Source: SZUA-430 sp040080835
GTDB taxonomy: Bacteria > Pseudomonadota > Alphaproteobacteria > Micropepsales > Micropepsaceae
Reading direction: 5' to 3'
Assembly: GCA_040080835.1 (NCBI GenBank)
Contig: JBEBHP010000007.1
Location: 62,001-126,000 of the forward strand
Length of the DNA stretch: 64,000 nucleotides
Shown here piece after piece: positions 47,651 through 55,551 of this stretch. The notes beneath the pieces were generated by a model. It was not told where the DNA came from and did no database searches. It saw only the letters and a program-made list of their open reading frames with translations. The position numbers and the translations under genes were made by a program. Positions within the stretch are counted from its first letter, which is position 1. Each line of letters begins with the position of its first letter.

Positions 47651-47971
47651 ATGGCCACCACCAGATCATCCTCTCGCAAGAAGAACGGTAACCACTTTGA
47701 AACGCGTATCAGCGCACTGAAGGAAGACTTCGACTCCCTGCAGCACAATGTCCGGGAGTTGCTCGACGCCGTCGGTCACGACGCCTCCGACGGAATTTCC
47801 AGCGCAGCCGGCGCCGCCAGCGAAACCATCATGAGTGCAGCCGGCCAGGTCGAGACCTGGGGTGAAGCTGGCACAGAATCCGTGCGTGGTGCGATCAGAA
47901 CCCAGCCTCTGGCTGCCATTGCTTTGTCCATGGGAGCAGGCGCCCTGATCGGCGCCTATCTGCGACGCTAG
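47651..47971 (+). CDS. DUF883/ElaB-like membrane protein
   Basis: A 106-residue protein from ATG 47651 after GGAGAAAG. An N-terminal basic stretch (TTRSSSRKK) precedes an amphipathic helix (ISALKEDFDSLQHNVRELLDAVG), an Ala/Ser/Gly-rich linker, and a C-terminal membrane anchor (LAAIALSMGAGALIGAYLRR), which is the ElaB/YqjD layout. Such proteins bind ribosomes or stress membranes in enterobacteria. Under an EcfG promoter. The next gene starts 3 bp after its stop. Confidence 0.8.
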   Translation: MATTRSSSRKKNGNHFETRISALKEDFDSLQHNVRELLDAVGHDASDGISSAAGAASETIMSAAGQVETWGEAGTESVRGAIRTQPLAAIALSMGAGALIGAYLRR

Positions 47972-47974
47972 AAT

Positions 47975-48352
47975 ATGAAGGGGGCCCATGAAGTCAGTGC
48001 CATGCTGATGCAACGCATTGTCTTCGTCGTGATTGCAGTTGCGATGACTTCAACGGGAATCGTCTTCTGCGCCATTGCCCTGTTCAATGCCCTGTTGACT
48101 TCAGTGAGCGCGGCCGGTGCGGCTGCGTTCACTGCCCTCACCTTCTTTGCGCTGCTCGCCATCGGCGCTCTCGTGAGGCAACTCCTCGCAAGGCCCGACG
48201 CAAATCCGGTATCGGTCTTGTCACCGACACCACAAATGCGCAGCGGAGTCGTCACGGCGCTTGCCGTGATCGCACACGAGTACCCGTTAATCGCCGTCGG
48301 ATGCGGCGCCGCAATGGGACTTGCGGACGCAATGAATGGCAAACCTCGATAA
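47975..48352 (+). CDS. Membrane protein in the DUF883 operon
   Basis: A 125-residue protein with two strong membrane helices (IVFVVIAVAMTSTGIVFCAIALFNALL and GAAAFTALTFFALLAIGALV) and a C-terminal weaker one (EYPLIAVGCGAAMGLADAMNG). The first ATG lies 3 bp after the upstream stop; another at 48002 is possible. DUF883-like genes are often followed by a holin-like membrane gene, and this one has that position, but no motif fixes the family. Confidence 0.7.
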   Translation: MKGAHEVSAMLMQRIVFVVIAVAMTSTGIVFCAIALFNALLTSVSAAGAAAFTALTFFALLAIGALVRQLLARPDANPVSVLSPTPQMRSGVVTALAVIAHEYPLIAVGCGAAMGLADAMNGKPR

Positions 48353-48369
48353 TTAGCGCCCGCGCCTGC

Positions 48370-48394
48370 GGAACCTACGGGGTATCGATCCGTT
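48370..48394 (+). promoter_or_regulatory. EcfG promoter of the general stress protein gene
   Basis: Exact GGAAC (48370-48374), N16, CGTT (48391-48394), 59 bp before the ATG. Confidence 0.88.
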
Positions 48395-48453
48395 TCGTCA
48401 AAGCCAGGGTCGAATCGGCGCTTCACCAAAACCAATCAAGTCGGAGAACAACC

Positions 48454-49041
48454 ATGACAACTACTGTAACGGGATTATTCAATACGCCCGAAGATGCCTC
48501 TGATGCCGTCGCCGAATTGAAGGCGCGCGGCGTTGCCAGCCAGGAAATCAGCATTGTAACGAACAAGGTCGAAGGACAGGCGGATCAATTGGACGCAACC
48601 GATCGAACGGTTGACAACAGCATGGCCGGAACTGGCGCGACCGACGGCGCACTCATCGGCGGTGTCGTTGGCGGAGGTGCCGGATTGCTCGCAGGACTGG
48701 GCACGATCATCATTCCAGGCATTGGTCCATTGCTTGGGGTGGGTTGGCTTGTTTCAACGGCAATTGGTACCGCGCTCGGCGCATCTGGTGGTGGCCTTGT
48801 CGGTGCCCTCGTTGGTGCAGGCGTGTCCAAGGAAGATGCGACCGTCTATGTGGATCGAATTCGCGGCGGCGGGACGCTCGTGTCAGTGAGGGTAGCTGAC
48901 GACGAAGTGTCAACGATCGAGCACATCATGTCCAAATACAAGGGCCTCGATCACGACCACAAGAACACGCCATTCAACAGCGTCGTAGAAACCAAAACGA
49001 CAAAGGTAAGCTCCACAAATACGACATCGCCGGCGGAGTAA
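48454..49041 (+). CDS. General stress protein 17M (YflT)-like with glycine-rich core
   Basis: A 195-residue protein from ATG 48454 after CGGAGAAC. The N-terminus TVTGLFNTPEDASDAVAELKARG is the YflT/general stress protein 17M fold. A long glycine-rich hydrophobic core follows (GALIGGVVGGGAGLLAGLGTIIIPGIGPLL), then a second alpha-beta unit (VSKEDATVYVDRIRGGGTLVSVRVADDEV). Such proteins are small envelope-associated stress proteins with unknown activity. Strong EcfG promoter upstream and a hairpin downstream make it monocistronic. Confidence 0.9.
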   Translation: MTTTVTGLFNTPEDASDAVAELKARGVASQEISIVTNKVEGQADQLDATDRTVDNSMAGTGATDGALIGGVVGGGAGLLAGLGTIIIPGIGPLLGVGWLVSTAIGTALGASGGGLVGALVGAGVSKEDATVYVDRIRGGGTLVSVRVADDEVSTIEHIMSKYKGLDHDHKNTPFNSVVETKTTKVSSTNTTSPAE

Positions 49042-49064
49042 GCCCAGGTGTTGTGTGCATGCGG

Positions 49065-49089
49065 TGTGGGTGGATTCGTTCCACCCACA
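49065..49089 (+). terminator. Hairpin after the stress protein gene
   Basis: Nine-bp perfect stem TGTGGGTGG / CCACCCACA with a 7-nt loop, 23 bp past the stop; no T-run. Confidence 0.6.
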
Positions 49090-49115
49090 TCCCATGGTAT
49101 TCGTGGAATTCCGCT

Positions 49116-49141
49116 GGAACCACCTGCAACAAAGTCGCGTT
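49116..49141 (+). promoter_or_regulatory. EcfG promoter of the second nepR (spacer 17)
   Basis: GGAAC (49116-49120), N17, CGTT (49138-49141). A 17-base spacer is accepted in known EcfG promoters. The ATG follows 31 bp later. Confidence 0.75.
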
Positions 49142-49172
49142 ATGAACACTGGGTGGCAAGGCGTATAATCCA

Positions 49173-49391
49173 ATGAACAGCAAGCAAATCCAGTGGCCAG
49201 ACTTCAAAATCGGACAAGCCTGCATCACGGCTGCGTCGGGGCTGGCAACTTCCCACAACATCGTTTGGAAGGGCGCGCATCTTGCCGAGACGGTATTGCA
49301 CCGCGCATTCAATCAGATAGCACTGGAGCCAATTCCGGCGGAGTTCACCGAACTCCTCGCTCAGATGGACAGGGAGGCGTTGCCTGGTTGA
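49173..49391 (+). CDS. Second NepR-like anti-sigma factor
   Basis: A 72-residue protein with the NepR core near its end: LAETVLHRAFNQIALEPIPAEFTELLAQMDRE, which lines up with the locus NepR (FDDVVEEAIPPEFLALLEQID). The N-terminal half is unrelated. It stands alone behind an EcfG-type promoter. A stress-induced second anti-sigma would give negative feedback, or serve the second EcfG sigma. Its 3-prime end overlaps sodB by 31 bp tail to tail. Confidence 0.8.
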   Translation: MNSKQIQWPDFKIGQACITAASGLATSHNIVWKGAHLAETVLHRAFNQIALEPIPAEFTELLAQMDREALPG

Positions 49392-50038
49392 CTTGTTGAA
49401 ACGCCGCCAGCCTGCCTGCCCGTGAGTGCCTGTTTGGCTACGAATGCTTCCATCCGCTCAGAGGCAAATTCCCAGTTTGCCAGGCGGGACAGAACAGACC
49501 TTACATACGCCGGTCGGTCGCTCTGATAATCCAGATAGTAGGCGTGCTCCCACACATCGCAGCACAGCAGTGGGTGCAGCCCCAAAACCGAAGGGGTAAC
49601 GGCGCCATCCGTCGACATCACCGTCAGCACGCGACCATCCGTAACGAGCCAGACCCAGCCACTGCCGAATTGTGTTCCCGCCACTTCTACGAACTGTTTC
49701 TCAAAGTTCTCGAACGACCCAAAGTCTCGCTGAATTCGGCGCTCAAGATCCTTCAGCGGGCGCCTTCCGCCATTGGGAGTAAGTGACTTCCAGTAGAAAT
49801 CGTGATTCCAGATCTGTGCCGCAGCGTTGAATATATTTCTCTTGGCAGGGTTCGCCCACGTCTTGCTGATGATGTCGTCCAGCGACAGATTTGCCAGTGG
49901 CGTGTCCATCACCAGCTCGTTCAGCTTCTGGACATAACCACGATGGTGTTTGCCGTAGTGAATGGAAACAGTCGACGGCGAGATCGTTGGCTGGAGGGCG
50001 GTCTGCTCATAGGGTAACGGCATGAGATCGAATGGCAT
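49361..50038 (-). CDS. sodB: Fe/Mn superoxide dismutase
   Basis: A 225-residue enzyme from ATG 50038 after AGGTG. Metal ligands are visible: His27 in SIHYGKHHRGYV, His in WNHDFYW, and Asp/His in CCDVWEHAYYLDY. The GGG loop region reads SLTPNGGRRP. About 25 extra residues form the C-terminal tail. It dismutates superoxide; the iron or manganese choice cannot be read with certainty. Its EcfG promoter is divergent from that of dps. Tail overlap with the second nepR is 31 bp. Confidence 0.95.
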   Translation of the reverse strand: MPFDLMPLPYEQTALQPTISPSTVSIHYGKHHRGYVQKLNELVMDTPLANLSLDDIISKTWANPAKRNIFNAAAQIWNHDFYWKSLTPNGGRRPLKDLERRIQRDFGSFENFEKQFVEVAGTQFGSGWVWLVTDGRVLTVMSTDGAVTPSVLGLHPLLCCDVWEHAYYLDYQSDRPAYVRSVLSRLANWEFASERMEAFVAKQALTGRQAGGVSTSQPGNASLSI

Positions 50039-50064
50039 TTGCACACCTGTAAAGTTGTAAGGCA

Positions 50065-50089
50065 AACGCGTCAGTCCATCGAGTGTTCC
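50065..50089 (-). promoter_or_regulatory. EcfG promoter of sodB
   Basis: Exact GGAAC-N16-CGTT on the minus strand, 26 bp before the ATG. Confidence 0.88.
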
Positions 50090-50149
50090 GGTCCCTCCGC
50101 ACACGGAAGGAAATCGATTGCGGCGGCCACAAAATGAGCCCGAAGTGCA

Positions 50150-50174
50150 GGAACCATGTCGTCATGCATACGTT
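50150..50174 (+). promoter_or_regulatory. EcfG promoter of dps
   Basis: Exact GGAAC (50150-50154), N16, CGTT (50171-50174), 78 bp before the ATG. Confidence 0.88.
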
Positions 50175-50252
50175 GACATTGTTGCTGGTGACCTCGCCAT
50201 TTTCAGGCACGAGTACTCGACCAGTCCATATCAAGCGCCCCCAGGAGATCCC

Positions 50253-50735
50253 ATGTTGCACCCCACCCGAAATACGCTGCCCGAAAATATTCGCACCCAG
50301 TCGGTTGAACATCTGAACCGCTTTCTGGCAGCGGCGATCGACTTGCACGCACAGTTGAAACAGGCGCACTGGAATGTGCGCGGACCCAATTTCATCGCCA
50401 TCCATGAACTCTTTGACAAGGTTTCCATTCAGGCCGAGGACTTCTCGGACCTCATCGCCGAGCGCGTTGGCGCGCTTGGTGGCGTAGCAAATGGCACCAT
50501 TCAGACAGCGTCTGCCCAATCATTCCTGATCAAGTATCCGTTAGGAATTGACGATGGACAAAAGCACATTTTTGCGGTCTCCGGAGCCCTGGCGGCCTTT
50601 GGCCAGTCAATCCAGGAAGGCATCACGAAGGCCACCAAGATGGGCGACGCCACAACGGCCGATGTACTCACCGAGATTTCTCGCGGCATCGACAAGCAGC
50701 TCTGGTTTGTGGAATCCCACATCGAACGAAAGTAA
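50253..50735 (+). CDS. dps: Dps-family ferritin-like DNA-protection protein
   Basis: A 160-residue protein from ATG 50253 after CAGGAGAT. The ferroxidase helix signatures are visible: LKQAHWNVRGPNFIAIHELFD and SIQAEDFSDLIAERVGALGG. Dps forms 12-mers that oxidise and store iron with peroxide and coat DNA under stress. It is controlled by an EcfG promoter and paired divergently with sodB, giving a joint defence against superoxide and peroxide. Confidence 0.95.
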   Translation: MLHPTRNTLPENIRTQSVEHLNRFLAAAIDLHAQLKQAHWNVRGPNFIAIHELFDKVSIQAEDFSDLIAERVGALGGVANGTIQTASAQSFLIKYPLGIDDGQKHIFAVSGALAAFGQSIQEGITKATKMGDATTADVLTEISRGIDKQLWFVESHIERK

Positions 50736-50749
50736 AGCAGCCAACGAAA

Positions 50750-50779
50750 AGCCCGCCGCGTGATTGAACGCGGCGGGCT
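50750..50779 (-). terminator. Intrinsic terminator between dps and the next gene
   Basis: An 11-bp perfect stem AGCCCGCCGCG / CGCGGCGGGCT with an 8-nt loop. On the minus strand it is followed by TTTTC, so it best serves the gene at 50803, and it also lies 15 bp past the dps stop. Confidence 0.8.
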
Positions 50780-50802
50780 AACCCAATTCGCAGCAACAGG
50801 CG

Positions 50803-51240
50803 CTACTGCAGGGCGCCAAGCTCCGGAAACCGCACGATCGTCCGGACCTGGCCCCTGTCTGACGCTGAAAACCTGACCGACTTTGTCAGCCGGCCATCAT
50901 AGGTCGCTCTTACCGTGTACTTGCCAGGAGCAAGCTTGGCCAGCAACCAGGGACTTTCGCACGTGACAGAAAGCACGGTTCGTCCCGACGAATTGAGTAT
51001 GGAGATATCAAGGTCGGACAGATATTCCGCTCTCGAATTGGCAAACTCTATTCGCGTCGTATAGGCGGGCCATCGGGCATCTTCGTTGGCTTCATCACCA
51101 ACACCCGCGCACGCCACGGGGACACCGCCGATAGTGGTCTCCTGGTTCAATGGCAAAGTCTCCGAAGGCTGTGCCTGCACATTGCCAGCCAGAAGCGTTA
51201 GTGAAACTGCCAGACATGCAGTCTTTGAAACAGAATTCAT
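50803..51240 (-). CDS. Secreted carboxypeptidase-regulatory/Ig-like protein
   Basis: A 145-residue protein from ATG 51240 after CGGAGGG. Signal peptide (TACLAVSLTLLAGNVQA), one Cys pair (VACAG and VTCESP), and a beta-rich C-terminal half (ILNSSGRTVLSVTCESPWL, KLAPGKYTVRATYDGRLTKSVRF) in which LAPGKYTV resembles the transthyretin-like carboxypeptidase-regulatory fold. Function unknown. An exact EcfG promoter at 51293-51317 makes it part of the stress regulon. Confidence 0.8.
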   Translation of the reverse strand: MNSVSKTACLAVSLTLLAGNVQAQPSETLPLNQETTIGGVPVACAGVGDEANEDARWPAYTTRIEFANSRAEYLSDLDISILNSSGRTVLSVTCESPWLLAKLAPGKYTVRATYDGRLTKSVRFSASDRGQVRTIVRFPELGALQ

Positions 51241-51292
51241 GGGAACCCTCCGTTTGATGACCGGCATTGCCGGTCCGCTGTTCAGAGAGAAC

Positions 51293-51317
51293 AACGCTGC
51301 AGCATTGTTTCAGTTCC
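51293..51317 (-). promoter_or_regulatory. EcfG promoter of the Ig-like gene
   Basis: Exact GGAAC-N16-CGTT on the minus strand, 52 bp before the ATG at 51240. Confidence 0.85.
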
Positions 51318-51484
51318 GGCATAAGTGCATAGGCACGCCCTTGCGCGGAAATGGAGCAGATGAACGCCATGTCGTGTCTGCCAATTTATGATTATCACGT
51401 TTGATCTCGTCGACTTGCATTGTTGTGATCATCGGCCTAACTGCGTTGACTCAACCCGACCCACCTCAAACAAGGCTGATCAAG

Positions 51485-51772
51485 ATGATCAAGGCTTCCG
51501 CTTCGATACAGGCCATTCGTTCGTCCATCCTCAACGAGTTGCACGAGATTTCGTGCTGCGGAGCCGTAAACGACGTCGATATTGAGGTGAACTGGGAGAG
51601 GAGTTTTGGCATGACCAATTGGTGGGTCACACGCATCCGGTTTCAGAAATCTCCGTTCCCGAATTGTGACATCGCAGCATCCACAATCGAGATCGCACGC
51701 ATCGAATCCGGGTTGCAGAATGCCTTTTTTGTTGTGACCGACGAAGGGTTCGCCCGTGGGGAACACGTGTGA
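51485..51772 (+). CDS. Small cytoplasmic hypothetical protein
   Basis: A 95-residue protein; the ATG at 51485 follows AAGG. It has no signal peptide or membrane helix. The sequence alternates helix (SIQAIRSSILNELHEI) and strands (DVDIEVNWERSF, WWVTRIRFQ), has a CC pair, and ends EGFARGEHV. No family is recognised. No EcfG box is seen before it; the EcfG promoter at 51825 lies after its stop and serves the next gene. Confidence 0.5.
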   Translation: MIKASASIQAIRSSILNELHEISCCGAVNDVDIEVNWERSFGMTNWWVTRIRFQKSPFPNCDIAASTIEIARIESGLQNAFFVVTDEGFARGEHV

Positions 51773-51824
51773 CGGGAGCAGCGCCCTTCAGGACCCCGCG
51801 CGAACCCGATCGTAGTTTCATGCG

Positions 51825-51849
51825 GGAACCAAATGCTTCCGCCGACGTT
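51825..51849 (+). promoter_or_regulatory. EcfG promoter of the HSL-type hydrolase gene
   Basis: Exact GGAAC (51825-51829), N16, CGTT (51846-51849), 54 bp before the ATG at 51904. Confidence 0.88.
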
Positions 51850-51903
51850 TAGTCGGGGCTGAAGCAAGCTCCGCGAACACGGGTGTCAAAGGGGAAGCCG
51901 CGC

Positions 51904-53046
51904 ATGAAGAATTCCAATGTTCGCCAGTCAATAACATACCCACTGGTCAGCAGTGTGACAGGAGCGCGGTACATACCCACAGTCAGCACCCCGCTTGGAA
52001 TTGGGACAGTATCGCTGTCGACCGAAGAAAAAACGCTGAAACGTGCCAGCGAGGATATGCGACAGATCCTCATAAAATGGCGCGACATGGGAGGTAAGCC
52101 CCAAGGCTCAGCGACAGTGGACGAGATACGAAAGTTGCCGACACTGATCGATGCCATGAAGGCACGGCTCAGGGATCAAGGCCGGAACCCCAACCCTTTC
52201 GCAGAGGAACTGGATGTCAGGATTACTGACACCACCTATCCCACCGAAGGGCGTCAACTGGACGCAAGAATATACGCGCCAAAGCCCAGACTGAATCCGG
52301 GTGGAGGAAACCTGCCCGTCATTGTGTACTATCATGGCGGAGTCTGGGTTCTTGGAAGCATACTGTCTGGCGAAACCTCCGCCTTGGCGCTCGCTGTCAG
52401 GTGCCAGGCAATTGTCGTCTCGATTGACTATGGCTCCGCACCGGAAAACAGGTTTCCGTCCCAGCACGAAGCAGCATTCAACGCATACACGTGGGTACTG
52501 CAAAATGCGGAGTCGTGGGGAGGAGACCCTGAACGTATTGCCCTTGCAGGCGAATCTGCAGGAGGCAATCTGGCCATCAACACAGCAATCATGGCACGAG
52601 ACATGGCTGTTCCCCGGCCGAAATACATGCTGCTGATTCATCCCGTCACCGGAACGGACATGAACACGCCTTCGTACAAGAAGAATGCAATTGCCATGCC
52701 CCTGAATCGCAGGGCGATGGACTGGTGTTTCAACAACGTTTTCAGCAGTGATCAGGATGCCCTCAGTCCGTTGATTGACGTGTTGGGTAGAGCCGACCTG
52801 CACAACCTGCCCCCGGCTACGATCATCACCGCAGACATTGATCCCTTGATGTCAGAAGGGCGAATGCTCGCAAACCGCATGCGAGAAGCCGGCACAACGG
52901 TCAACTACAAGAACTACATGGGCGTGACACACGAATTCTTTGGACTGGCGGCCGCCATTGCCCCCGCATTGCGGGCACAAGGCACCGCAGCACACGATAT
53001 CAGGCAGGCCTTTTCGAAAGCGCTGAGAGACCGCTCAGTGTCCTGA
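51904..53046 (+). CDS. Alpha/beta hydrolase of the HSL (hormone-sensitive lipase) family
   Basis: A 380-residue hydrolase; the ATG at 51904 follows GGGGAAG, while a GTG at 51883 is also possible. The oxyanion-hole motif reads YYHGGVWVLGS, the nucleophile elbow GESAGGN, the acid DPLMSEG and the base THEFFG. The first 110 residues form the cap. There is no signal peptide. HSL-family enzymes cut short acyl esters; the substrate is not predictable. The EcfG promoter is exact. Its end overlaps the next, convergent gene by 12 bp. Confidence 0.9.
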   Translation: MKNSNVRQSITYPLVSSVTGARYIPTVSTPLGIGTVSLSTEEKTLKRASEDMRQILIKWRDMGGKPQGSATVDEIRKLPTLIDAMKARLRDQGRNPNPFAEELDVRITDTTYPTEGRQLDARIYAPKPRLNPGGGNLPVIVYYHGGVWVLGSILSGETSALALAVRCQAIVVSIDYGSAPENRFPSQHEAAFNAYTWVLQNAESWGGDPERIALAGESAGGNLAINTAIMARDMAVPRPKYMLLIHPVTGTDMNTPSYKKNAIAMPLNRRAMDWCFNNVFSSDQDALSPLIDVLGRADLHNLPPATIITADIDPLMSEGRMLANRMREAGTTVNYKNYMGVTHEFFGLAAAIAPALRAQGTAAHDIRQAFSKALRDRSVS

Positions 53047-53496
53047 AGCGCGGCGTATCTCGGAGAGAGCCGCTTCTACGTGAAGCGCAGAGTATGGTTT
53101 GCCCATGATGGGGTGCTTCCGGAAAGTTTCCGAAAGACTTTCTACGCCATACCCTGTTGCAAAGACGAAGGGCGTTCTATGCTTCGCCAGCTCGTCCGCG
53201 ACCGGATACACAGCCTCTCCAGACACGTTGATGTCAAGAATGGCCGCATCGAATACCTGATTTGCGACCAGCAACACGGCGGGCACGACCCTGGTCGCAA
53301 TGATGGCCAAACAACCGTAGGCCTCAACGATTTCACTCAGATCCAGCGCGGGTATCATTTCATCTTCAACGATGAGGATGCGTAATCCGACCGGAAACAG
53401 AGCGGCGCCATTGCGAGCTGCACTTGCGGAACCATATGACCGGCTCGTGGAAATCTCATGCTCGGGAATTGAGACGGAGTGATGTGAGCTTTGCAT
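53035..53496 (-). CDS. FAT-GUY type single-domain response regulator
   Basis: A 153-residue protein from ATG 53496 after AGGGGCG. An N-terminal stretch of about 35 residues precedes a receiver domain with VEDEM, phospho-Asp in DAAILDINVSG, and the PFVFATGYG plus GKPY signature of FAT-GUY receivers, which in Sphingomonas and relatives (SdrG) connect to the general stress pathway. It has no output domain. No partner kinase is adjacent; the HWE kinase at 33090 is one candidate. Confidence 0.9.
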   Translation of the reverse strand: MQSSHHSVSIPEHEISTSRSYGSASAARNGAALFPVGLRILIVEDEMIPALDLSEIVEAYGCLAIIATRVVPAVLLVANQVFDAAILDINVSGEAVYPVADELAKHRTPFVFATGYGVESLSETFRKHPIMGKPYSALHVEAALSEIRRASGH

Positions 53497-53562
53497 GTTG
53501 ACGCCCCTGGAACTGAACTGATGACCTTTCGGCAAGGCATGACTTGTACTGTCGAAATTCAA

Positions 53563-53721
53563 TCACATCGCAAGCATTATTCCCATTTCCAGGACAATGA
53601 GCGTCAAGCTGATGCCAAGCACATAGCGCATGTGGCCAGTGGTCATGCCCTGCCGGGCTTCTTCGGCTGTCAGTTCGATTGCTGGAGATATCAGGGGGTC
53701 AGCATTCCGGGTGATGTGCAT
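53563..53721 (-). CDS. Small membrane protein with a possible leaderless start
   Basis: A 52-residue protein: a polar N-terminus (TRNADPLISPAIELTAEEARQG) followed by one helix (MRYVLGISLTLIVLEMGIML). Small proteins with EARQG...RYVL are common in alphaproteobacteria and of unknown function. The exact EcfG -10 ends 8 bp before the ATG, so the mRNA would start at or just before the codon; no ribosome site is present. A later in-frame ATG (MTTGHMRYVLG) is an alternative. Confidence 0.65.
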   Translation of the reverse strand: MHITRNADPLISPAIELTAEEARQGMTTGHMRYVLGISLTLIVLEMGIMLAM

Positions 53722-53729
53722 CCTCTTGG

Positions 53730-53754
53730 AACGCCCTCGGTGCGGTCCGGTTCC
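53730..53754 (-). promoter_or_regulatory. EcfG promoter of the small membrane gene
   Basis: Exact GGAAC-N16-CGTT on the minus strand, with the -10 only 8 bp from the ATG at 53721. Confidence 0.85.
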
Positions 53755-53795
53755 CCTGCGATTCTTGCGATCTGGCTCAATGGGGCGTGAAGCTC

Positions 53796-53820
53796 GGAAC
53801 TCCACGTGTGTTGGGACGTT
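53796..53820 (+). promoter_or_regulatory. EcfG promoter of the PLP-fold gene
   Basis: Exact GGAAC (53796-53800), N16, CGTT (53817-53820), 46 bp before the ATG and divergent from the previous promoter. Confidence 0.85.
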
Positions 53821-53866
53821 TCCACAGCGCAACAACTTCCGTTGCGACAGGCTGCATCGCAACTCC

Positions 53867-55420
53867 ATGACACTAGATTACGCCCCCTCGAGCTCGCGCG
53901 CTTCGACTACGGTTGGCACTCAGCTCTGGCATCCAGGATGTGAACGCGAGCGACTTGAACTGCTCGAATTGGGCACGAGCACAGCCACTCTCGTTCCGGG
54001 TGCAAGAGCCTCGTTGCGCGACTGGATCAAGGCCGTCGACGACTTGAATGAAGAAGCCTGTACCACGTTTTCCGCTGAAGCGGCGCTCGCAAGTCTCGCC
54101 ACCGAATTCCGAAGGATCTGGCTGAACGTCGCGCACCGATCGGCCGATCGGTTTTCTGGTGAACATGTTGCAGCGCAGTATGGATTGCACACCCTTCGTG
54201 CGTCTCTGCAGGGTCAAACATCCAATGCGCTGGAAAAGCGCTGCGCTTCCTACGCGCAAACCCCAAAAGGCTGGTGCAGCAGCCATGTGCTGTTCTCAAG
54301 CTGGCAGGGCGGACTCGCCAGTGTTCTGCACTGGACACAGGACGAAGGCTTTTGGTCGACGGCACATGCATCCCACGCGTCATTCGCCGGGTCCGATTTC
54401 GAGACCCAGGACCTGCTGGAACTATTCAGCTATCCCGGCCTGACCTGGTCCAGGCCAGGCACCAGCGAGGTAAGGTACTCGGGGAACGATCGCCCTTCAC
54501 GGATGATACTCATCGAACCCGTGTTCTTTGACGACGGCATAAATATTTTCGATATCGAGGCTTTTCATCAAATCTGGCAGCAGCGCTGCAGCTCTGCTCT
54601 TGGCTCCGAACCAGTCCTCATTATACTCAACACGACACTGACGGGGACACAGTTCCCTCTGCCGCGCTTTCTGGCGTCTCTCGCTGGACCAATGGCACCC
54701 ACGGTGCTGAACGTCCATTCCGGCAGCAGGCTGGACCAGGTCGGCCTTGAACTCGCCAGTGCGGGGATTGTATCGGTTTATCACCCTGAACGTGATGGCG
54801 GACGCCCCGAACAGATCGCCGGGCGCCTTCGCGAAATCAGGTCTTCAACCGGAGTCGACCTGACATTTGAGGACTTCTCCGCACTGGAAGCCCCATGGTT
54901 TCTTGACCGGTCACGCGCCAGCAAATACGCCCAGGCCGTGTTTAGGAACAACGCGCTTTTCGCCGAAACCCTGTCCCAAAAGCTTCAGCTTTTTGAACAG
55001 GTATTGCACCCGCAATTTGCCGACAATTCCTGCCCATGGGCGAAAGCACCCTACTGCGTGCTGCGCTTGCGGAATCCGTCGGCGGAAAACTATGAAGCGC
55101 TGATGACGATCATGGCGCACGAGTGCCACCAGCGGGGCATCTTGTTCAATCGCGGTGCAAGCTTCGGATATCGCGGCCACCGGTACGATGTCGAGACTCC
55201 TGCAAGGGCCCGCGGCCAAACCTTTCTTCGCATCGCAATGGGAGCAAGCGACGGCCCTTCCTGCCGGGCAGTGATCGACCTCATGAAGGAATTTTCGGAC
55301 TTTGAAACCATGAGCGAGCTTTCCGCTGCCTACCCTCAGGCTTTCCAGCCATCTCAGCCGGACGCCAAAGTCGCAACCCATGCATCGTCCGAATCCGCCA
55401 GAGGGCAGGACGCGCCATGA
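53867..55420 (+). CDS. PLP-fold (Cys/Met metabolism type) protein lacking the catalytic lysine
   Basis: A 517-residue protein from ATG 53867; frames further upstream cross the promoter and are rejected. An N-terminal helical region of about 120 residues precedes a fold-type I aminotransferase-like part with EPVFFD, NTTLTGTQFPLPRFL (position of the DNT strand) and VLNVHSGSRLDQVGL, which lines up with the HS-x-TKY segment of the cystathionine gamma-synthase group. The PLP-binding Lys is Arg288 here. If the alignment holds, the protein is inactive or uses PLP differently. A C-terminal small domain follows. Stress-regulated by an exact EcfG promoter. Family assignment is by motif only. Confidence 0.7.
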   Translation: MTLDYAPSSSRASTTVGTQLWHPGCERERLELLELGTSTATLVPGARASLRDWIKAVDDLNEEACTTFSAEAALASLATEFRRIWLNVAHRSADRFSGEHVAAQYGLHTLRASLQGQTSNALEKRCASYAQTPKGWCSSHVLFSSWQGGLASVLHWTQDEGFWSTAHASHASFAGSDFETQDLLELFSYPGLTWSRPGTSEVRYSGNDRPSRMILIEPVFFDDGINIFDIEAFHQIWQQRCSSALGSEPVLIILNTTLTGTQFPLPRFLASLAGPMAPTVLNVHSGSRLDQVGLELASAGIVSVYHPERDGGRPEQIAGRLREIRSSTGVDLTFEDFSALEAPWFLDRSRASKYAQAVFRNNALFAETLSQKLQLFEQVLHPQFADNSCPWAKAPYCVLRLRNPSAENYEALMTIMAHECHQRGILFNRGASFGYRGHRYDVETPARARGQTFLRIAMGASDGPSCRAVIDLMKEFSDFETMSELSAAYPQAFQPSQPDAKVATHASSESARGQDAP

Positions 55421-55481
55421 GTTGCCATTTCGGGAGCGCATCGCTCAGGACATTTGGTGACACAATAACGGGCAACCAGCG

Positions 55482-55506
55482 GGAACTTCTCGCATCACGC
55501 CGCGTT
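55482..55506 (+). promoter_or_regulatory. EcfG promoter of the CVNH-crystallin gene
   Basis: Exact GGAAC (55482-55486), N16, CGTT (55503-55506), 45 bp before the ATG at 55552. Confidence 0.85.
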
Positions 55507-55551
55507 TAACAACAGTCGCTGCGCATGCGTCGTGACCCAACTGGCAACCAA

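Noticed and set aside
53630..53866. N-terminal extension of the PLP-fold protein
   Set aside because: It crosses two promoters and the small divergent gene, and has no matching domain; the ATG at 53867 fits the promoter position.
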